A stretch of 64,000 nucleotides of DNA from Methanosarcina mazei S-6 (GTDB lineage Archaea; Halobacteriota; Methanosarcinia; Methanosarcinales; Methanosarcinaceae). The stretch lies in assembly GCF_000970205.1 (NCBI RefSeq), contig NZ_CP009512.1, forward strand, positions 2,480,001 through 2,544,000, read 5' to 3'. The notes beneath the pieces were generated by a model. The model ran no database searches. It was not told where the DNA came from and saw nothing but the letters and a program-made list of their open reading frames with translations. The number at the start of each line of letters is the position of its first letter. Position 1 is the first letter of the stretch. The position numbers were made by a program, and so were the translations under genes. Positions 47,496 through 57,581 of this stretch are shown piece by piece.

Positions 47496-48887
47496 ATGAA
47501 GAATTATGACTCGATCATAGTAGGCGGAGGTATCAGCGGATTGTTATCTGCGCTAGTGCTGTCCAAATCCGGGAAGAATGTTCTTCTTTTAGAAAAAAAT
47601 AGAAATCTTGGAAATAACTGTAATAGTTACCTTGTTAATGGTTATCAAGTTGATACTGGACCACATGCTATTACTCAACTTCATGATGGTGGACCCCTAA
47701 GATATTTAATGGAAAATTATTTTGATTATGTGCCTGCTTTTGTTGATTACGGTGATTATTTTATACGCGATGAAGATGGTTTAAAGGAAGTACCTACCAC
47801 TCTTAAGGGTTATCTCACGATGGATATGTTGCCGAGAAAAGATCGTTTAATAATTGCTCAATCATTAACTAAACTGCTACTTTCATGGCAATTTGGGAAT
47901 GATCTCTCCAATATCTCAGTTTATCAATGCCTGCCATGGAACGCGCTTTCGTCTGATACACAAGAATTTATGGATACATTTAGTTATTTTTTATCTGGAA
48001 AACAGGCAAAAGAGACATCGGTTCAGAGAATGTTTGTTGGAAGTGGGTTTATAGGAGAGGATATAGAGAAGGATATTACTAGTGAAAATAGTGAACATAA
48101 ATATAATGATAGATTTAAGAGATTATCTTATGTCAGCAGATTGTTAAATAATAATAAAGTAGATTATAATCAGTATTATCCAAGAAATGGTTTGAAAGCT
48201 ATATTAAATGCTATTCTTTACTCTTTACCAGAAACGGTTGAGATTAAAACTGGCACCGCCGTAGAACAGATAATCACAGAAAATAACATTGCAAAAGGGG
48301 TCTTAACGAAAGAAGAGTCATATTTTGCAGATACAATTATTTACTCAGCTTTTGCAAAAGATCTCCCTAAATACATTACTGATTTGCCAGAATCTTATAT
48401 TTCGGATTTAAGTAGAATCAAACAATCGAAAGCTTTAACAATATGGCTTGGTCTGGATGAAACATTTGAAGAGTTTAATTACACAGGAGGAGAAGTGTGG
48501 TTTAAGGATAAACCATTCTGGGCAATGCCAATAAGCAATTACAATAAGAACTTTGCTCCAAAAGGTAAAAAGCTTGTGGGCTTTATGTTTTCCATAAATG
48601 AAGGAAATTCTTTAGAATCTGAAAAATTAGAGGCATATAATACTATTTTGCGAGTTTATCCGGGGATAAATAACTATATTGAGATGATTCATTATCAAAT
48701 AACTATTCCAGAAAAAGCTTCGGTGTCAATAAATGGCTTCATTGCAGATACAGTTACTCCAGTAAGAAATCTATATCTAGTTGGTACAGATGTAGATGAC
48801 CGTAGTATGGGGATAACAAGAGCTGCTTATTCTATAATCAAGTTAATAAAATCTTTGAGAATAGACGGCTTTATCATTGAACTTTAA
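47496..48887 (+). CDS. Phytoene-desaturase-like FAD oxidoreductase
   Basis: 463 residues. N-terminal dinucleotide-binding fold SIIVGGGISGLLSALVLSKS with the acidic strand end LLLEKNRNLGNN, then YQVDTGPHAI. The C-terminal FAD motif is NLYLVGTDVDDRSMGITRAA. This is the layout of the carotenoid desaturase/isomerase and related amine-oxidase superfamily. A role on an isoprenoid chain is suggested by the helical Asp-rich protein in the same island, but related enzymes also reduce or oxidise other substrates. No membrane segment. Confidence 0.75.
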   Translation: MKNYDSIIVGGGISGLLSALVLSKSGKNVLLLEKNRNLGNNCNSYLVNGYQVDTGPHAITQLHDGGPLRYLMENYFDYVPAFVDYGDYFIRDEDGLKEVPTTLKGYLTMDMLPRKDRLIIAQSLTKLLLSWQFGNDLSNISVYQCLPWNALSSDTQEFMDTFSYFLSGKQAKETSVQRMFVGSGFIGEDIEKDITSENSEHKYNDRFKRLSYVSRLLNNNKVDYNQYYPRNGLKAILNAILYSLPETVEIKTGTAVEQIITENNIAKGVLTKEESYFADTIIYSAFAKDLPKYITDLPESYISDLSRIKQSKALTIWLGLDETFEEFNYTGGEVWFKDKPFWAMPISNYNKNFAPKGKKLVGFMFSINEGNSLESEKLEAYNTILRVYPGINNYIEMIHYQITIPEKASVSINGFIADTVTPVRNLYLVGTDVDDRSMGITRAAYSIIKLIKSLRIDGFIIEL

Positions 48888-49035
48888 AAAATCATACATA
48901 ATTGTTCTGAGGCTTTATTTATTAGGGAATAAAATCGGTTTTTGAATGACTCATTGTTTTTATAAGGCTCATTCTTTAAAAACAACCACTATGAAAGGCA
49001 CAAATTAGAAGAAAAAAGAAAAAATTTTAAATTTT

Positions 49036-49443
49036 TTATTGGATTCTGGATCCTGCGTTGGGTCCAGGGCTTAAATCATAAACTTCTTCAATATGAAGAA
49101 GAGCTGCTCCTTTGGGCTTGAGATCGGTCATCTCGGTGGCAACCCAATCAGCAACTTCATCCATTAGAGGACCTTTATCGATTAACTCTACATTACCTTT
49201 AATTTGGTAAGCTTTCATGGGAGGCATATAAGCGCTGATAGCGGCTTTGGGATTTTCCTTCAGATTAGCTTCGGTTTTCTTCCAGAATATATTAGCCATA
49301 ACAATTGTTTCATCATCTCTTACTTTCACAAAACCCATAAAAACAATATTTGGAACACCGTTTTTATCTGCAGTTACCAAGGAAGCAATTTGTTGATTTG
49401 CAAGTACTTCTTTTACATCTGTGGAAATTTTCACCATATTCAT
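49036..49443 (-). CDS. Pyridoxamine 5'-phosphate oxidase-like flavin-binding protein
   Basis: 135 residues from ATG 49443 (gagg just upstream; ATG 49437 also possible). It reads MNMVKISTDVKEVLANQQIA then SLVTADKNGVPNIVFMGFVK, a split-barrel FMN- or F420-binding fold. Near the end it carries KPKGAALLHIEEVYDLSPGP. Family members are small flavoproteins that reduce or bind quinones, haem or F420. It is transcribed against its neighbours, and its codon use looks less AT-rich than theirs, so it may not belong to the island's pathway. Confidence 0.75.
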   Translation of the reverse strand: MNMVKISTDVKEVLANQQIASLVTADKNGVPNIVFMGFVKVRDDETIVMANIFWKKTEANLKENPKAAISAYMPPMKAYQIKGNVELIDKGPLMDEVADWVATEMTDLKPKGAALLHIEEVYDLSPGPNAGSRIQ

Positions 49444-50269
49444 ATTCCTCTTTGATCTTTTAGTTTGATCTATATTAATCAATATTGTTTCGAATGTAGA
49501 ATACTTTCTTAGAGACATTATTCATTATTTAACAGGCGTTGGGTAAGAATATATTGTTATTAATAACAGTTAAACAAATAAATTAAGATAATACAAAGTA
49601 AGAAAAAATACATGTTTATTAATCTTTCGTAAAGATTATACTTAAGTAACTACATATAATTTTTGTATATAATATTCAGTAAAACATTTCTTTGTATAAA
49701 AACAAACGAAGATAGTGCCATCGATCAAAAACTAAGCGTCTTATTTTTCTGAGATAGTCATCGAAGTCAATAATCAGATATCACTAAAAAAATCCAATAT
49801 GGTATAGACTTCAACTTTTTTTGTTTATTTTTAAACTTTAATTACTTCTCTGTTTTTTTGAGAAAATTCTTATTTGGCAGTAAGAATTCATAGTTCGTTA
49901 TGTGGATTTAACAATAATCAATAGTTGTAGCTATTAATTAGAAAAATTAACAAAGATTTATTACTATATATATCTAAAAATCAAATAATTTCGAATATTC
50001 AGCACTTGTTTTGTATATTTAGATCATAATTCCTCTACTAAGAGTTTTTGATAATTTTTGCTATATAACTATAATATATAAAAACGAAGAAATTAACAAA
50101 GATTATATAGAGATTGTAAATAAAAAGAATATTGCATATTAGTTCTATATTAAGAAATAATTGCATAATATGTTTATATATTTAATGAATTTTTCTAAAA
50201 TCTTTATCTAACGAATGATTTTTAGGCAATATTAGGTATGAATAATTGAGGTAAAAGGAAGTCTATACC

Positions 50270-51547
50270 TTGAAAATAGAGTTAATCAACCCGGCACCAA
50301 AGTTATTGAACAAGTTTGGACAATATAGCCCACCATACGGTTTAGCTTATATTGGAACTCTTCTCATGGAAAGGGGCATAGAAGTAAAGATAATAGATGA
50401 ACAAATAGGAGCTGTGCCCGAATACAAATGTGATTACGCAATGATAACTGGGACGACATCAACTATAACAAGAGCGTACAGTATATCGAAAACTTATCTA
50501 GACAAAGGAATACAAACAATTATTGGAGGTGTGCATGCAACCTCTATAATAAACACTCGATTTAAGGAAGAATTGAATGGAGCTTCTACTAGTGTTATTT
50601 TTGGACCTCTTGAGAATATAATTGATCAGCTAATTCAGGATATGAATTCTTCAAACTTACAGAAATACTATGTTGGTTCTTTTGTTGATGAATTGAAATC
50701 TCCTGAACCTATTTGGGATGTAAATAATGATAAGTATTTCACTTATCCTGTTCAATCTTCTGTAGGATGTCCATTTAACTGTAGTTTTTGTGCAGTAAAT
50801 AAAACATATGGAGAATTTAAAATTAAGAACATAGACCTTACACTCAGCGAAATTCAAAAAGCTTCAAAAACAATTATTTTCTTAGATGATAATTTATATG
50901 GCAATCCCAGTTATTCTAAAAAAATATTCACAAAAATAAAGGATGATATTGGTTATAAAAATTGGGGAGGCGTAGCTAGTTTAGGTGTTTATAAAGATGA
51001 AAAGTTATTGAAACTTTTTTCTGAAACAGGCTGCATTTGTATAAATGTTGGTTTTGAGACATTGGATTCTAATAAATTAAGTTCAGTTCAGAAAAAAAAT
51101 CATATTGAAGAATATACTAATTGCATAAAAACCTTGAACGACTATGGAATCTTAGCTTATCCTGGTTTTATATCATTTCCAAATGACGATGAAGCAACTT
51201 TAAAAGAATTATCCATTTTCCTAAATAAAGCAGAAGTTGACATATTTCACTACGATTTTTTAACTCCTTTTCCAGGTACTCCCCTTTTTGAAAATCTAGA
51301 TTTGAACAAAAAAATCATTGATTACGATTGGGCAAATTATGATTTTAATCATGCAGTCATAAAGCATAAAAAATGGACTACTGAAGAATGGGAACAAAAT
51401 GTAGAAGAATTTTATAAAGAGAATCTCTACTCTCGAGCAAATTCATTAGAGAAAAAGCTGTCCCTAAATCCATCATTTACGAATTCAAACTTAAGTTTTG
51501 AGATGTGGCATAAATTAACTGATTATTTGATGGGAACTTTTGACTAA
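50270..51547 (+). CDS. B12-binding-type radical SAM enzyme
   Basis: 425 residues, starting at TTG 50270 after aaaggaag. The N-terminal part (1-125) looks like a cobalamin-binding fold (LINPAPKLLNKFGQYSPPYG, ITGTTSTITRAY, TIIGGVHAT) without the DxHxxG His, as in HpnP/HpnJ-type enzymes. The radical SAM core has Cys167, Cys171 and Cys174 (GCPFNCSFCAV). Such enzymes methylate or rearrange unactivated carbons, including isoprenoids. It lies 154 bp before the Asp-rich helical gene on the same strand. Upstream spacer 49519-50269 is AT-rich and gene-free. Confidence 0.8.
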   Translation: MKIELINPAPKLLNKFGQYSPPYGLAYIGTLLMERGIEVKIIDEQIGAVPEYKCDYAMITGTTSTITRAYSISKTYLDKGIQTIIGGVHATSIINTRFKEELNGASTSVIFGPLENIIDQLIQDMNSSNLQKYYVGSFVDELKSPEPIWDVNNDKYFTYPVQSSVGCPFNCSFCAVNKTYGEFKIKNIDLTLSEIQKASKTIIFLDDNLYGNPSYSKKIFTKIKDDIGYKNWGGVASLGVYKDEKLLKLFSETGCICINVGFETLDSNKLSSVQKKNHIEEYTNCIKTLNDYGILAYPGFISFPNDDEATLKELSIFLNKAEVDIFHYDFLTPFPGTPLFENLDLNKKIIDYDWANYDFNHAVIKHKKWTTEEWEQNVEEFYKENLYSRANSLEKKLSLNPSFTNSNLSFEMWHKLTDYLMGTFD

Positions 51548-51700
51548 GGAGCATTATACCAAAAATTCTGAAAAAAACAAATCTAAAAAAGCTAGTGGAT
51601 AAAAATTCCAAATCAGAAAACCAAAAAAATATACAATGCTAACAAAACTGACTTAAAACTATAACAAACTCAAAACAAAATAAAGGAGGTGAACAACTAT

Positions 51701-52642
51701 ATGTTTCATTCATTTTTCAACACTTATTGTAATAAAAAAGATTCCGATGAAAAGCTTAAAAGACACATTGGAGAAACGCAAATACCTAAGTTTAGTGTTC
51801 TTGTCCAAGATATTTTAGATAATGCTTATCGTGATAACTTAATTATCGAAGATTTGAAACAGAATGAAAATATAATAACTGAATTTCCTAAAAAAATAGC
51901 AGAATTAGTGTATTCAATATCGATAATAGATAATTCAATTGATAAAAAAGAAGATTGTGTAGACGAATTAATTCTAATTTCCGATATTTGCATTTTCATG
52001 GAAAAGTTTCTCAATACTATTAAATATCTTGATAATCTAGAATTGAATATAGAAATATCAAAACTATTACAAGATGTCAATAATTTATTTAATTTACTTG
52101 GAAAAGAATTGGCATTAAAAAGAGATTTTAATAAATTTTATGTAAATTATGATATGCCTAATTATTTAAAGTTAACAAATAGCGACTTTTTGCTGTATAT
52201 TGATTTAACATTGCAATTGATAAGAATGGATAAACGAGAGTATATAGCATCTTTTTTCAAATATTATTCTCTAATGGACATGTTAATTGATAGTATCGTT
52301 GATTTTGAGGATGATTATGAGTCAAAATCTTATAATCCTCTTCAGAATATAGTTAAAAGCGATGTCTATGACATAGATACTATTACTAATATTGCAATGA
52401 GTTATGGTAAGGATGCTATGAAAATAGCTAATGAACAAAATGGCCATCTAGCGATGTATTTGACATATTTAGCTAGAGCAGAGATTGAAGCGCTAAGTAT
52501 CTTCAAGAAATATACCTATGAATTATCAAGGGATAAAAATCTAAGAAAACAAATTTTAAAACCATATCCATGGGAGGAAAGTGAAACTAACTTAAATATA
52601 AATCTATCTATTTGGAAGTTTACAGAAAGTCCTATAAAATAG
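51701..52642 (+). CDS. All-helical protein with two Asp-rich motifs (isoprenoid-synthase-like?)
   Basis: 313 residues. ATG 51701 is preferred because aaaggaggtga lies just upstream and a GTG at 51689 would sit inside it. The sequence is almost entirely helix-forming. Two acidic motifs stand in the places expected of class I isoprenoid enzymes: IIDNSIDKKED (Asp77, Asp81, Asp85) and MDMLIDSIVDFEDDYESKSY (Asp193, Asp197, Asp201, Asp204-205). The second reads like the second aspartate motif of prenyl or squalene/phytoene synthases. Overall similarity is too low for certainty. Neighbours (B12 radical SAM, FAD desaturase-like) support an isoprenoid role. Confidence 0.5.
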   Translation: MFHSFFNTYCNKKDSDEKLKRHIGETQIPKFSVLVQDILDNAYRDNLIIEDLKQNENIITEFPKKIAELVYSISIIDNSIDKKEDCVDELILISDICIFMEKFLNTIKYLDNLELNIEISKLLQDVNNLFNLLGKELALKRDFNKFYVNYDMPNYLKLTNSDFLLYIDLTLQLIRMDKREYIASFFKYYSLMDMLIDSIVDFEDDYESKSYNPLQNIVKSDVYDIDTITNIAMSYGKDAMKIANEQNGHLAMYLTYLARAEIEALSIFKKYTYELSRDKNLRKQILKPYPWEESETNLNINLSIWKFTESPIK

Positions 52643-52644
52643 GA

Positions 52645-52754
52645 CTAGTGTCATGGAAATTTAATTCTTGCACATAGTCTTTGGCAGCACACCATCAGTG
52701 CATAAGGATTCTGAGCTTAATAGGTGATCAATAACTAAACGTTCTTGACACTAG
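52645..52754. mobile_element. 110-bp inverted-repeat element (MITE-like)
   Basis: Starts ctagtgtcatggaaattta and ends with the inverse of ctagtgtcaagaacgttta. The nine outermost bases match perfectly, directly after the Asp-rich gene. No coding capacity. Confidence 0.5.
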
Positions 52755-52967
52755 CTACCTATCTATTTTCTATCACAATACAAAAGATCATCGCTTTAAA
52801 TCACGGAAAAAGTCCAAAAAAGACAGTAATAAGAAGTTTAAGATAATGTTTAGCTTTGTCTGACTATATCATATTTTTATATAGTTCATTTTTAGATATT
52901 GTGCTCCTCTCAAAACCTGATTTAACCTGACTTTGACAGTTAGATAAAAATAAGTGCTCTCTGTTTT

Positions 52968-53324
52968 ATGTTCTTTGGTCAAATGAACATCACAAAGCAG
53001 AGAGCATTTCCTACAATTCCTAACAAGAATATAAGTGTTCCTATTGGCTCGATCCTTGCTGTCCAACTTTTTTATGAAAAGCTTAACTTCTGTGACATTT
53101 TTGGCAAATATAAAAGCAAAGGTCTTGATCTCAATAGTTTACTAATTGGTTTGTTAAGCTACAAATTGACTGAGAATTTCAGTATCAAAGAAGCTGGCAA
53201 ATGGTTAAATCAGGAAGAGGTTCTTGATATCTTAAATCTTGAAAGGTTTCATGAAAGAGTTCTTTACAGAACTCTTGAACTTTTAGGACGTAACAGAGAG
53301 GAAATTCTCTCTGATATTCTGGAT
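52968..53324 (+). pseudogene. IS4/IS1634-type transposase, N-terminal fragment
   Basis: Encodes about 119 residues beginning MFFGQMNITKQRAFPTIPNK, with LSYKLTENFSIKEAGKWLNQ and RNREEILSDILD. This is the N-terminal helical part of IS1634-like DDE transposases. It is cut at 53325 by the end of IS21 copy 2; beyond that point the frame only reads IS21 sequence. The catalytic domain is lost. Confidence 0.7.
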
Positions 53325-53420
53325 TGTCAATGGCGGTTTAATTTTCTCCACTTTGGTCGGTTTAAATTTCCCCACCTTCAGATATAAATTTTACTCAATT
53401 TATCATAAACTCACTCAAAA

Positions 53421-54193
53421 TTACTGATAGATATTTACCGTTTTTATACCCTGTTTTTTCCTTTCTTTCAGCCTGTAACTTTCCCCTTTGATGTTAATAG
53501 TAGTACAATGATGGAGTATCCGATCAAGCAAGGCAGCCGCTATTACATGGTCCTTGAATATCTCTCCCCATTCTCCATATGACTTATTCGATGTCAGGAT
53601 TGTTGAACACTTTTCATAACGTCTGGAGATTAGCTGAAATAAGCAGTGAGCTCCTTCTTCGTCAAATGGGAGATATCCTATTTCATCGATCATCAGCACT
53701 TTATACTTCATCAAGTCTCTGAGTTTCTTTTCAAGCATTCCTTCTCTATTTGCTAATTTCAATCTTTCAATAAGGTTTCCTGTATTGGTAAAGTAAACCG
53801 AAATTCCTGCTTTTACCGCTTCAATTCCAAGAGCAATTGCAAGATGCGACTTTCCAACGCCAGGAGGACCGAGCAAAACAACGTTTTCTGCATTATGAAC
53901 AAATCTCAAGGTTGCAAGGTCTTCTATGACTTTTTTATCAATAGATAACTGAAACTCAAAATCGAATTCTTCAAGCGTCTTTTTCACAGGAAAACCTTCA
54001 TTTTTCATCCGTCTCTCAATTGCAGCAGCTTCCTTGTGTTTTTTTCCTGTTCAAACAAGTAATCAAGAACTTCCATTGTTGTCTTGTTGTCTCTTGCAGC
54101 AATTTCAAGGCAGTTATCAAGGAGCTCTTCAATTGTATTCAGTTTCAGGTACTGAAGGTTATTGTGAAGCTTCTCATAAGTGAAGTTGTTCAT
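53421..54193 (-). CDS. istB: IstB, copy 2, with frame break on a slippery site
   Basis: From ATG 54193 the frame runs to EQEKN and then reads wrongly. At codons 51-52 it passes A_AAA_AAC (plus-strand 54038-54044). A -1 slip gives EKKHKEAAAIERRMKNEGFP and continues the normal AAA+ ATPase (GPPGVGKSHLAIALG, LMIDEIGYLPFDEE) to 53421. Copy 1 has gaaaagaaac where this copy has gaaaaaaac, so a one-base loss created the site. Either a broken gene or rescued by frameshifting. The C-terminal residues KTVNIYQ differ from copy 1. Confidence 0.7.
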
Positions 54194-57100
54194 TCAAAAC
54201 CACCCTCAATGAATGTTTCATAGACGTCAAGAGACCTTTTTTCAACTTCAGGATCTGAGAATTTCAACGGAATCTGTGAAGCTTTCTTGCATTTTGAATT
54301 CTCTTTAAGAATCTCGCTCAGAAGACCCTGGAAATGTTCCTTTTTCCTTGAAACTCTGCAGTTACCTGGAAGAATTTCATGTTCACAGATTTTCTCACAA
54401 TCAACGTGGACTTCGAATTTTCCTTCAAAGATTCGAAGTTCTGTAGTTCTTCCTGCAAACCTGTAAGGAACAGAATACTTATTTCCAAGAAATGAAATAT
54501 AACAGTCTCTGGAGACCTTTCTGGCCTCCTTATGGGCAACTTTGTAAGGAGGAACCTGGCCCAGAGGGCTCAGGTTCTCCTCCTTAAAGCGTTCAAGAGG
54601 GATTTGATAGGTTGTTCCGTGGACAGTTGAATTTACCCTTTCTAACCACCTGTTAACTTGGCCGTTCAGATCTTCGAGAGAGGTAAATTGTCTTCCAAGG
54701 AAGAAGTCCCTCTTGACATACCCTACCGTATTTTCAATCTTGCCTTTTGTCTGAGGCCTGTAAGGCCTGCATAACCTGGGAATAAAACCAAAGCATTTGA
54801 AAAAATCCTCAAACTGTGAGTTCCATTCAGAATCAGATGATTTTAAGGCTCTTTTGATAACAACCTGTTTGTCGAATAACAGGGTGGGATTTCTCCCTGC
54901 CCCGTCTTCTAGGAACCGGACAAGAATTTTTCAATTCATCCGGCTCGAGCCACTACTACCCTTTCGGGTGTCAGTTTAGAACAGAATTGGGGTTAGTGAT
55001 GCGTTTCTTCCGGTGGTACTCCATGAATTTCCATTGTTCGAAATATTCTTTGTCGATAAATGGATTCTTATTAAGGCTTGCTAATCTTTGCCTAACAATT
55101 TTGGCATTGGAGAATCTTTCCAACGTCTGTAGTTCTGTGCAGAATACGTATTTTCTTTTACCGGATTTATGCCAGTATTTGGTCGTTATCCAGGTGAAGC
55201 CTTTATTTGAGTGTCTTCTTTTAGCCCAGGAGATAAGCATGTTATAGACTATTTCATCAAGTTTGTTGAAGATAGCAGAAGAAACTGCGTGATTATGATA
55301 CTCTGCCCATCCCCTAATGATTGGGTTGAGGGTTTGTATCAATCGGTCTTGATCCCATGCTTTTGCTTTGTGAAGTACGTCACGGATTTTCTTGATAATT
55401 TCCTTTTGAGAGTCTTTGGATGGCTTCGGAAGGAGTTTTCCTTTATACTTCCTGAAGTTCCATCCGAGGAAATTGAACCCTTCACTAATATTGGTCACAA
55501 GAGTCTTTTCTTCGCTGAGCTTAAGTCCACGAGGATCTAAAAATGCTTGGATGACGTCGATTATTTCAAGAGCCGTTTCCGGGGAATCAGCAGTTACCAC
55601 AAGGTCATCAGCAAAACGAACATAATTAACCTTGCGCCTGTTTTGATGAGATTTGTCAATTGTTCCATCTGATCTGGAGTAAAATCTCATCGCTAAGGCG
55701 TTTTCTAAGCCGTTTAAGGACATATTTCCAATTATTGGAGATATAGGCCCTCCTTGAGGTGTGCCTTTTTCGGTAGGAAACAGATGATAATTCTCGATAT
55801 ATCCGGCTTTTAGGAACTCTTTAAGGATTCGTTTATCAATAGGGATGTTATCAAGTATCCAGTTATGGCTGATTTCATCAAAGCAAGCTTTAATGTCACC
55901 TTCAACGATCCATTCAGGAGAAACTTTCTTGCTTAAACAGAGGTGAAGGTAGGCATAAGCATCTTTTGTAGAACGATAAGGTTTAAACCCAAACGAAGTT
56001 TTGTCACCTGCTGCAGATTCGATTGCGCCCAACACCAGAGAGTGCAAAGTTTGCATTGCTCTGTCATACATAGTTGGTATGCTAAGAGGTCGTAGTTTAC
56101 CGCTCTTCTTTCGAATGTACTTCCGTGTTAATGGTTTTGCACGATAGCCTTTGTTCGTTAGTTGTAGAGCGGCACGCATCTTATCTGCCGACGATGACCA
56201 AATGATGCCATCAATTCCAGGAGTTCGACTTCCCTTGTTAGTGGTTACTTTACGTATCGAAAGAAGTTTGGCATAAAAGGACCGGGTCAGAAGACGGGAG
56301 AGTTTGTTCACGGTTTTCCAATTTCCGCTCTTAGCTGCACTTGCAATTCGAGACTGTAGGTTATTAACGACTTCTTTCACTCTTTTCCAATCAATAATTT
56401 TCCATTGTTGAGTGAGTTCTTTGTCTGTAAGGTCCGTAACCGAAGTTATCTCTGGTTCTCTTACATTCATAATTAAACAATCCCTGTTGCTTTCGTGACT
56501 AATGGCAAGTGGGCATGCTTTCGCATTGAGGCATTTTTTTCCTCTATATTCCCCATTACAGGAAACCGTTTGCTTTTTGCCAATTCCTCTGCCACCTGTG
56601 GCGTCGGTTTTCCTTGCGGAATTCCTACCTTATTAAGGACCACAAATGGTTTACCGAGTTCTATGTCATAGATAGTTGTTGGATACTTAGGAGGATCCTA
56701 TAGACCGGAAGCCATATGTCCATTCGTCATGACACAACATGGAATGTCATAACCAGGCTCCTATGCCATTTTGGCTCATGCGTATTAACCTGCTTTCGCA
56801 TGTTATACGTTACGATCTCTCAAACAGATCTTCACCTTTCGGTTCTCCATATATCCTTTTCCCTAGCGGTTTGGAACTGTCAGGTTCAGTTTTACACCTC
56901 ATTGTCCTCTGAGCTTTGCACAGATCCGTTGCCAGAAATGCACATCAGAATAGGGACATTCTGAATGGATAGAATGGCGGGTTGTTCCGCAATCCATAGC
57001 ATAACTTCTCGTCGCACCATATTATCGTATAGAATCTCCTGTGTAAATCCTCCAAAGTACTCAAAAGCATTCAGATGACACTGGATAAGAGTTGGAGTGT

Positions 57101-57581
57101 CTATACTCAGTGTAAATTCAACATATCTCATTCTGGAATATCCAAGAATCATGTTGAAGCAAAAGAGTTTCTTTACCTTTCCATCAACCTCAACTGTTCC
57201 TAACTCTCCCCAGTCAACCTGAGCCTGAACTCCAGGTTTTGTTTCGTAGCGAAGTATGGCGGGGACTCCCTGCTTGGGTCTTACTTCTCTTACGAAGTCT
57301 TTGACGATGGTTTTTCCTCCATCAAAACCCATTTCTTTGATTTCTCGATAGAGGCGAGAAGCAGTATAGGGACCTTCATTGAGTTTCTCAAGAATGTAAG
57401 GTTTGTAAGGATCAAGCTTGCTTTTTCTTCCGGGACGTTTCTGGGGTTCTGGGACGGTTTTCTTGTTAAGATATTTCCTCACAGTTGCCCTGGCATAACC
57501 TGTTTGTCTGGAGATTTTACTGATGCTAAAGCCTTGTGAATACAAATCTCGTATCAATAGCCATTCCTCCATTTTCAGCAT
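54190..57581 (-). CDS. istA: IstA, copy 2, interrupted by an intact group II intron
   Basis: Exon 1 is 57581-57018 and exon 2 is 54870-54190. They join in frame to 415 codons with no internal stop. Exon 2 has no Met at all, so it can only be expressed through splicing. Compared with copy 1, the first 120 or so residues differ at many positions (FSISKISRQTGYARATVRKY against FSISEIAKQTGFDRKTVRKY), while the last about 65 residues before the intron are identical. The DDE core is complete after splicing. Confidence 0.85.
54871..57017 (-). mobile_element. Group II intron in istA, copy 2 (uninterrupted)
   Basis: 2147 bp, from gtgcg at 57017 to ...cgac at 54871, at the same istA site as the copy 1 intron. 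The 5' RNA domains occupy about the first 550 nt; the RT gene follows; a structured region follows the RT stop at 54971 and includes the gccggatgaa stretch and pairing arms characteristic of domains V-VI (about 54880-54970). Confidence 0.9.
54971..56470 (-). CDS. Group II intron reverse transcriptase/maturase
   Basis: 499 residues, intact. RT domain from about 85 to 320 with PGIDGIIW, RPLSIPTMYDRAMQTL, GDIKACFDEISHNW, GTPQGGPISP and the catalytic FADD at 286-289 (YVRFADDLVVTA). The maturase X region follows with RGWAEYHNHAVSSAIF and RFSNAKIVRQRLASLNKNPF. No HNH endonuclease motif. It assists splicing of its host intron and reverse-transcribes it at the target site. Start MNVREPEI is preferred; an upstream frame is shifted by one base relative to copy 1. 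Confidence 0.95.
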   Translation of the reverse strand: MNVREPEITSVTDLTDKELTQQWKIIDWKRVKEVVNNLQSRIASAAKSGNWKTVNKLSRLLTRSFYAKLLSIRKVTTNKGSRTPGIDGIIWSSSADKMRAALQLTNKGYRAKPLTRKYIRKKSGKLRPLSIPTMYDRAMQTLHSLVLGAIESAAGDKTSFGFKPYRSTKDAYAYLHLCLSKKVSPEWIVEGDIKACFDEISHNWILDNIPIDKRILKEFLKAGYIENYHLFPTEKGTPQGGPISPIIGNMSLNGLENALAMRFYSRSDGTIDKSHQNRRKVNYVRFADDLVVTADSPETALEIIDVIQAFLDPRGLKLSEEKTLVTNISEGFNFLGWNFRKYKGKLLPKPSKDSQKEIIKKIRDVLHKAKAWDQDRLIQTLNPIIRGWAEYHNHAVSSAIFNKLDEIVYNMLISWAKRRHSNKGFTWITTKYWHKSGKRKYVFCTELQTLERFSNAKIVRQRLASLNKNPFIDKEYFEQWKFMEYHRKKRITNPNSVLN

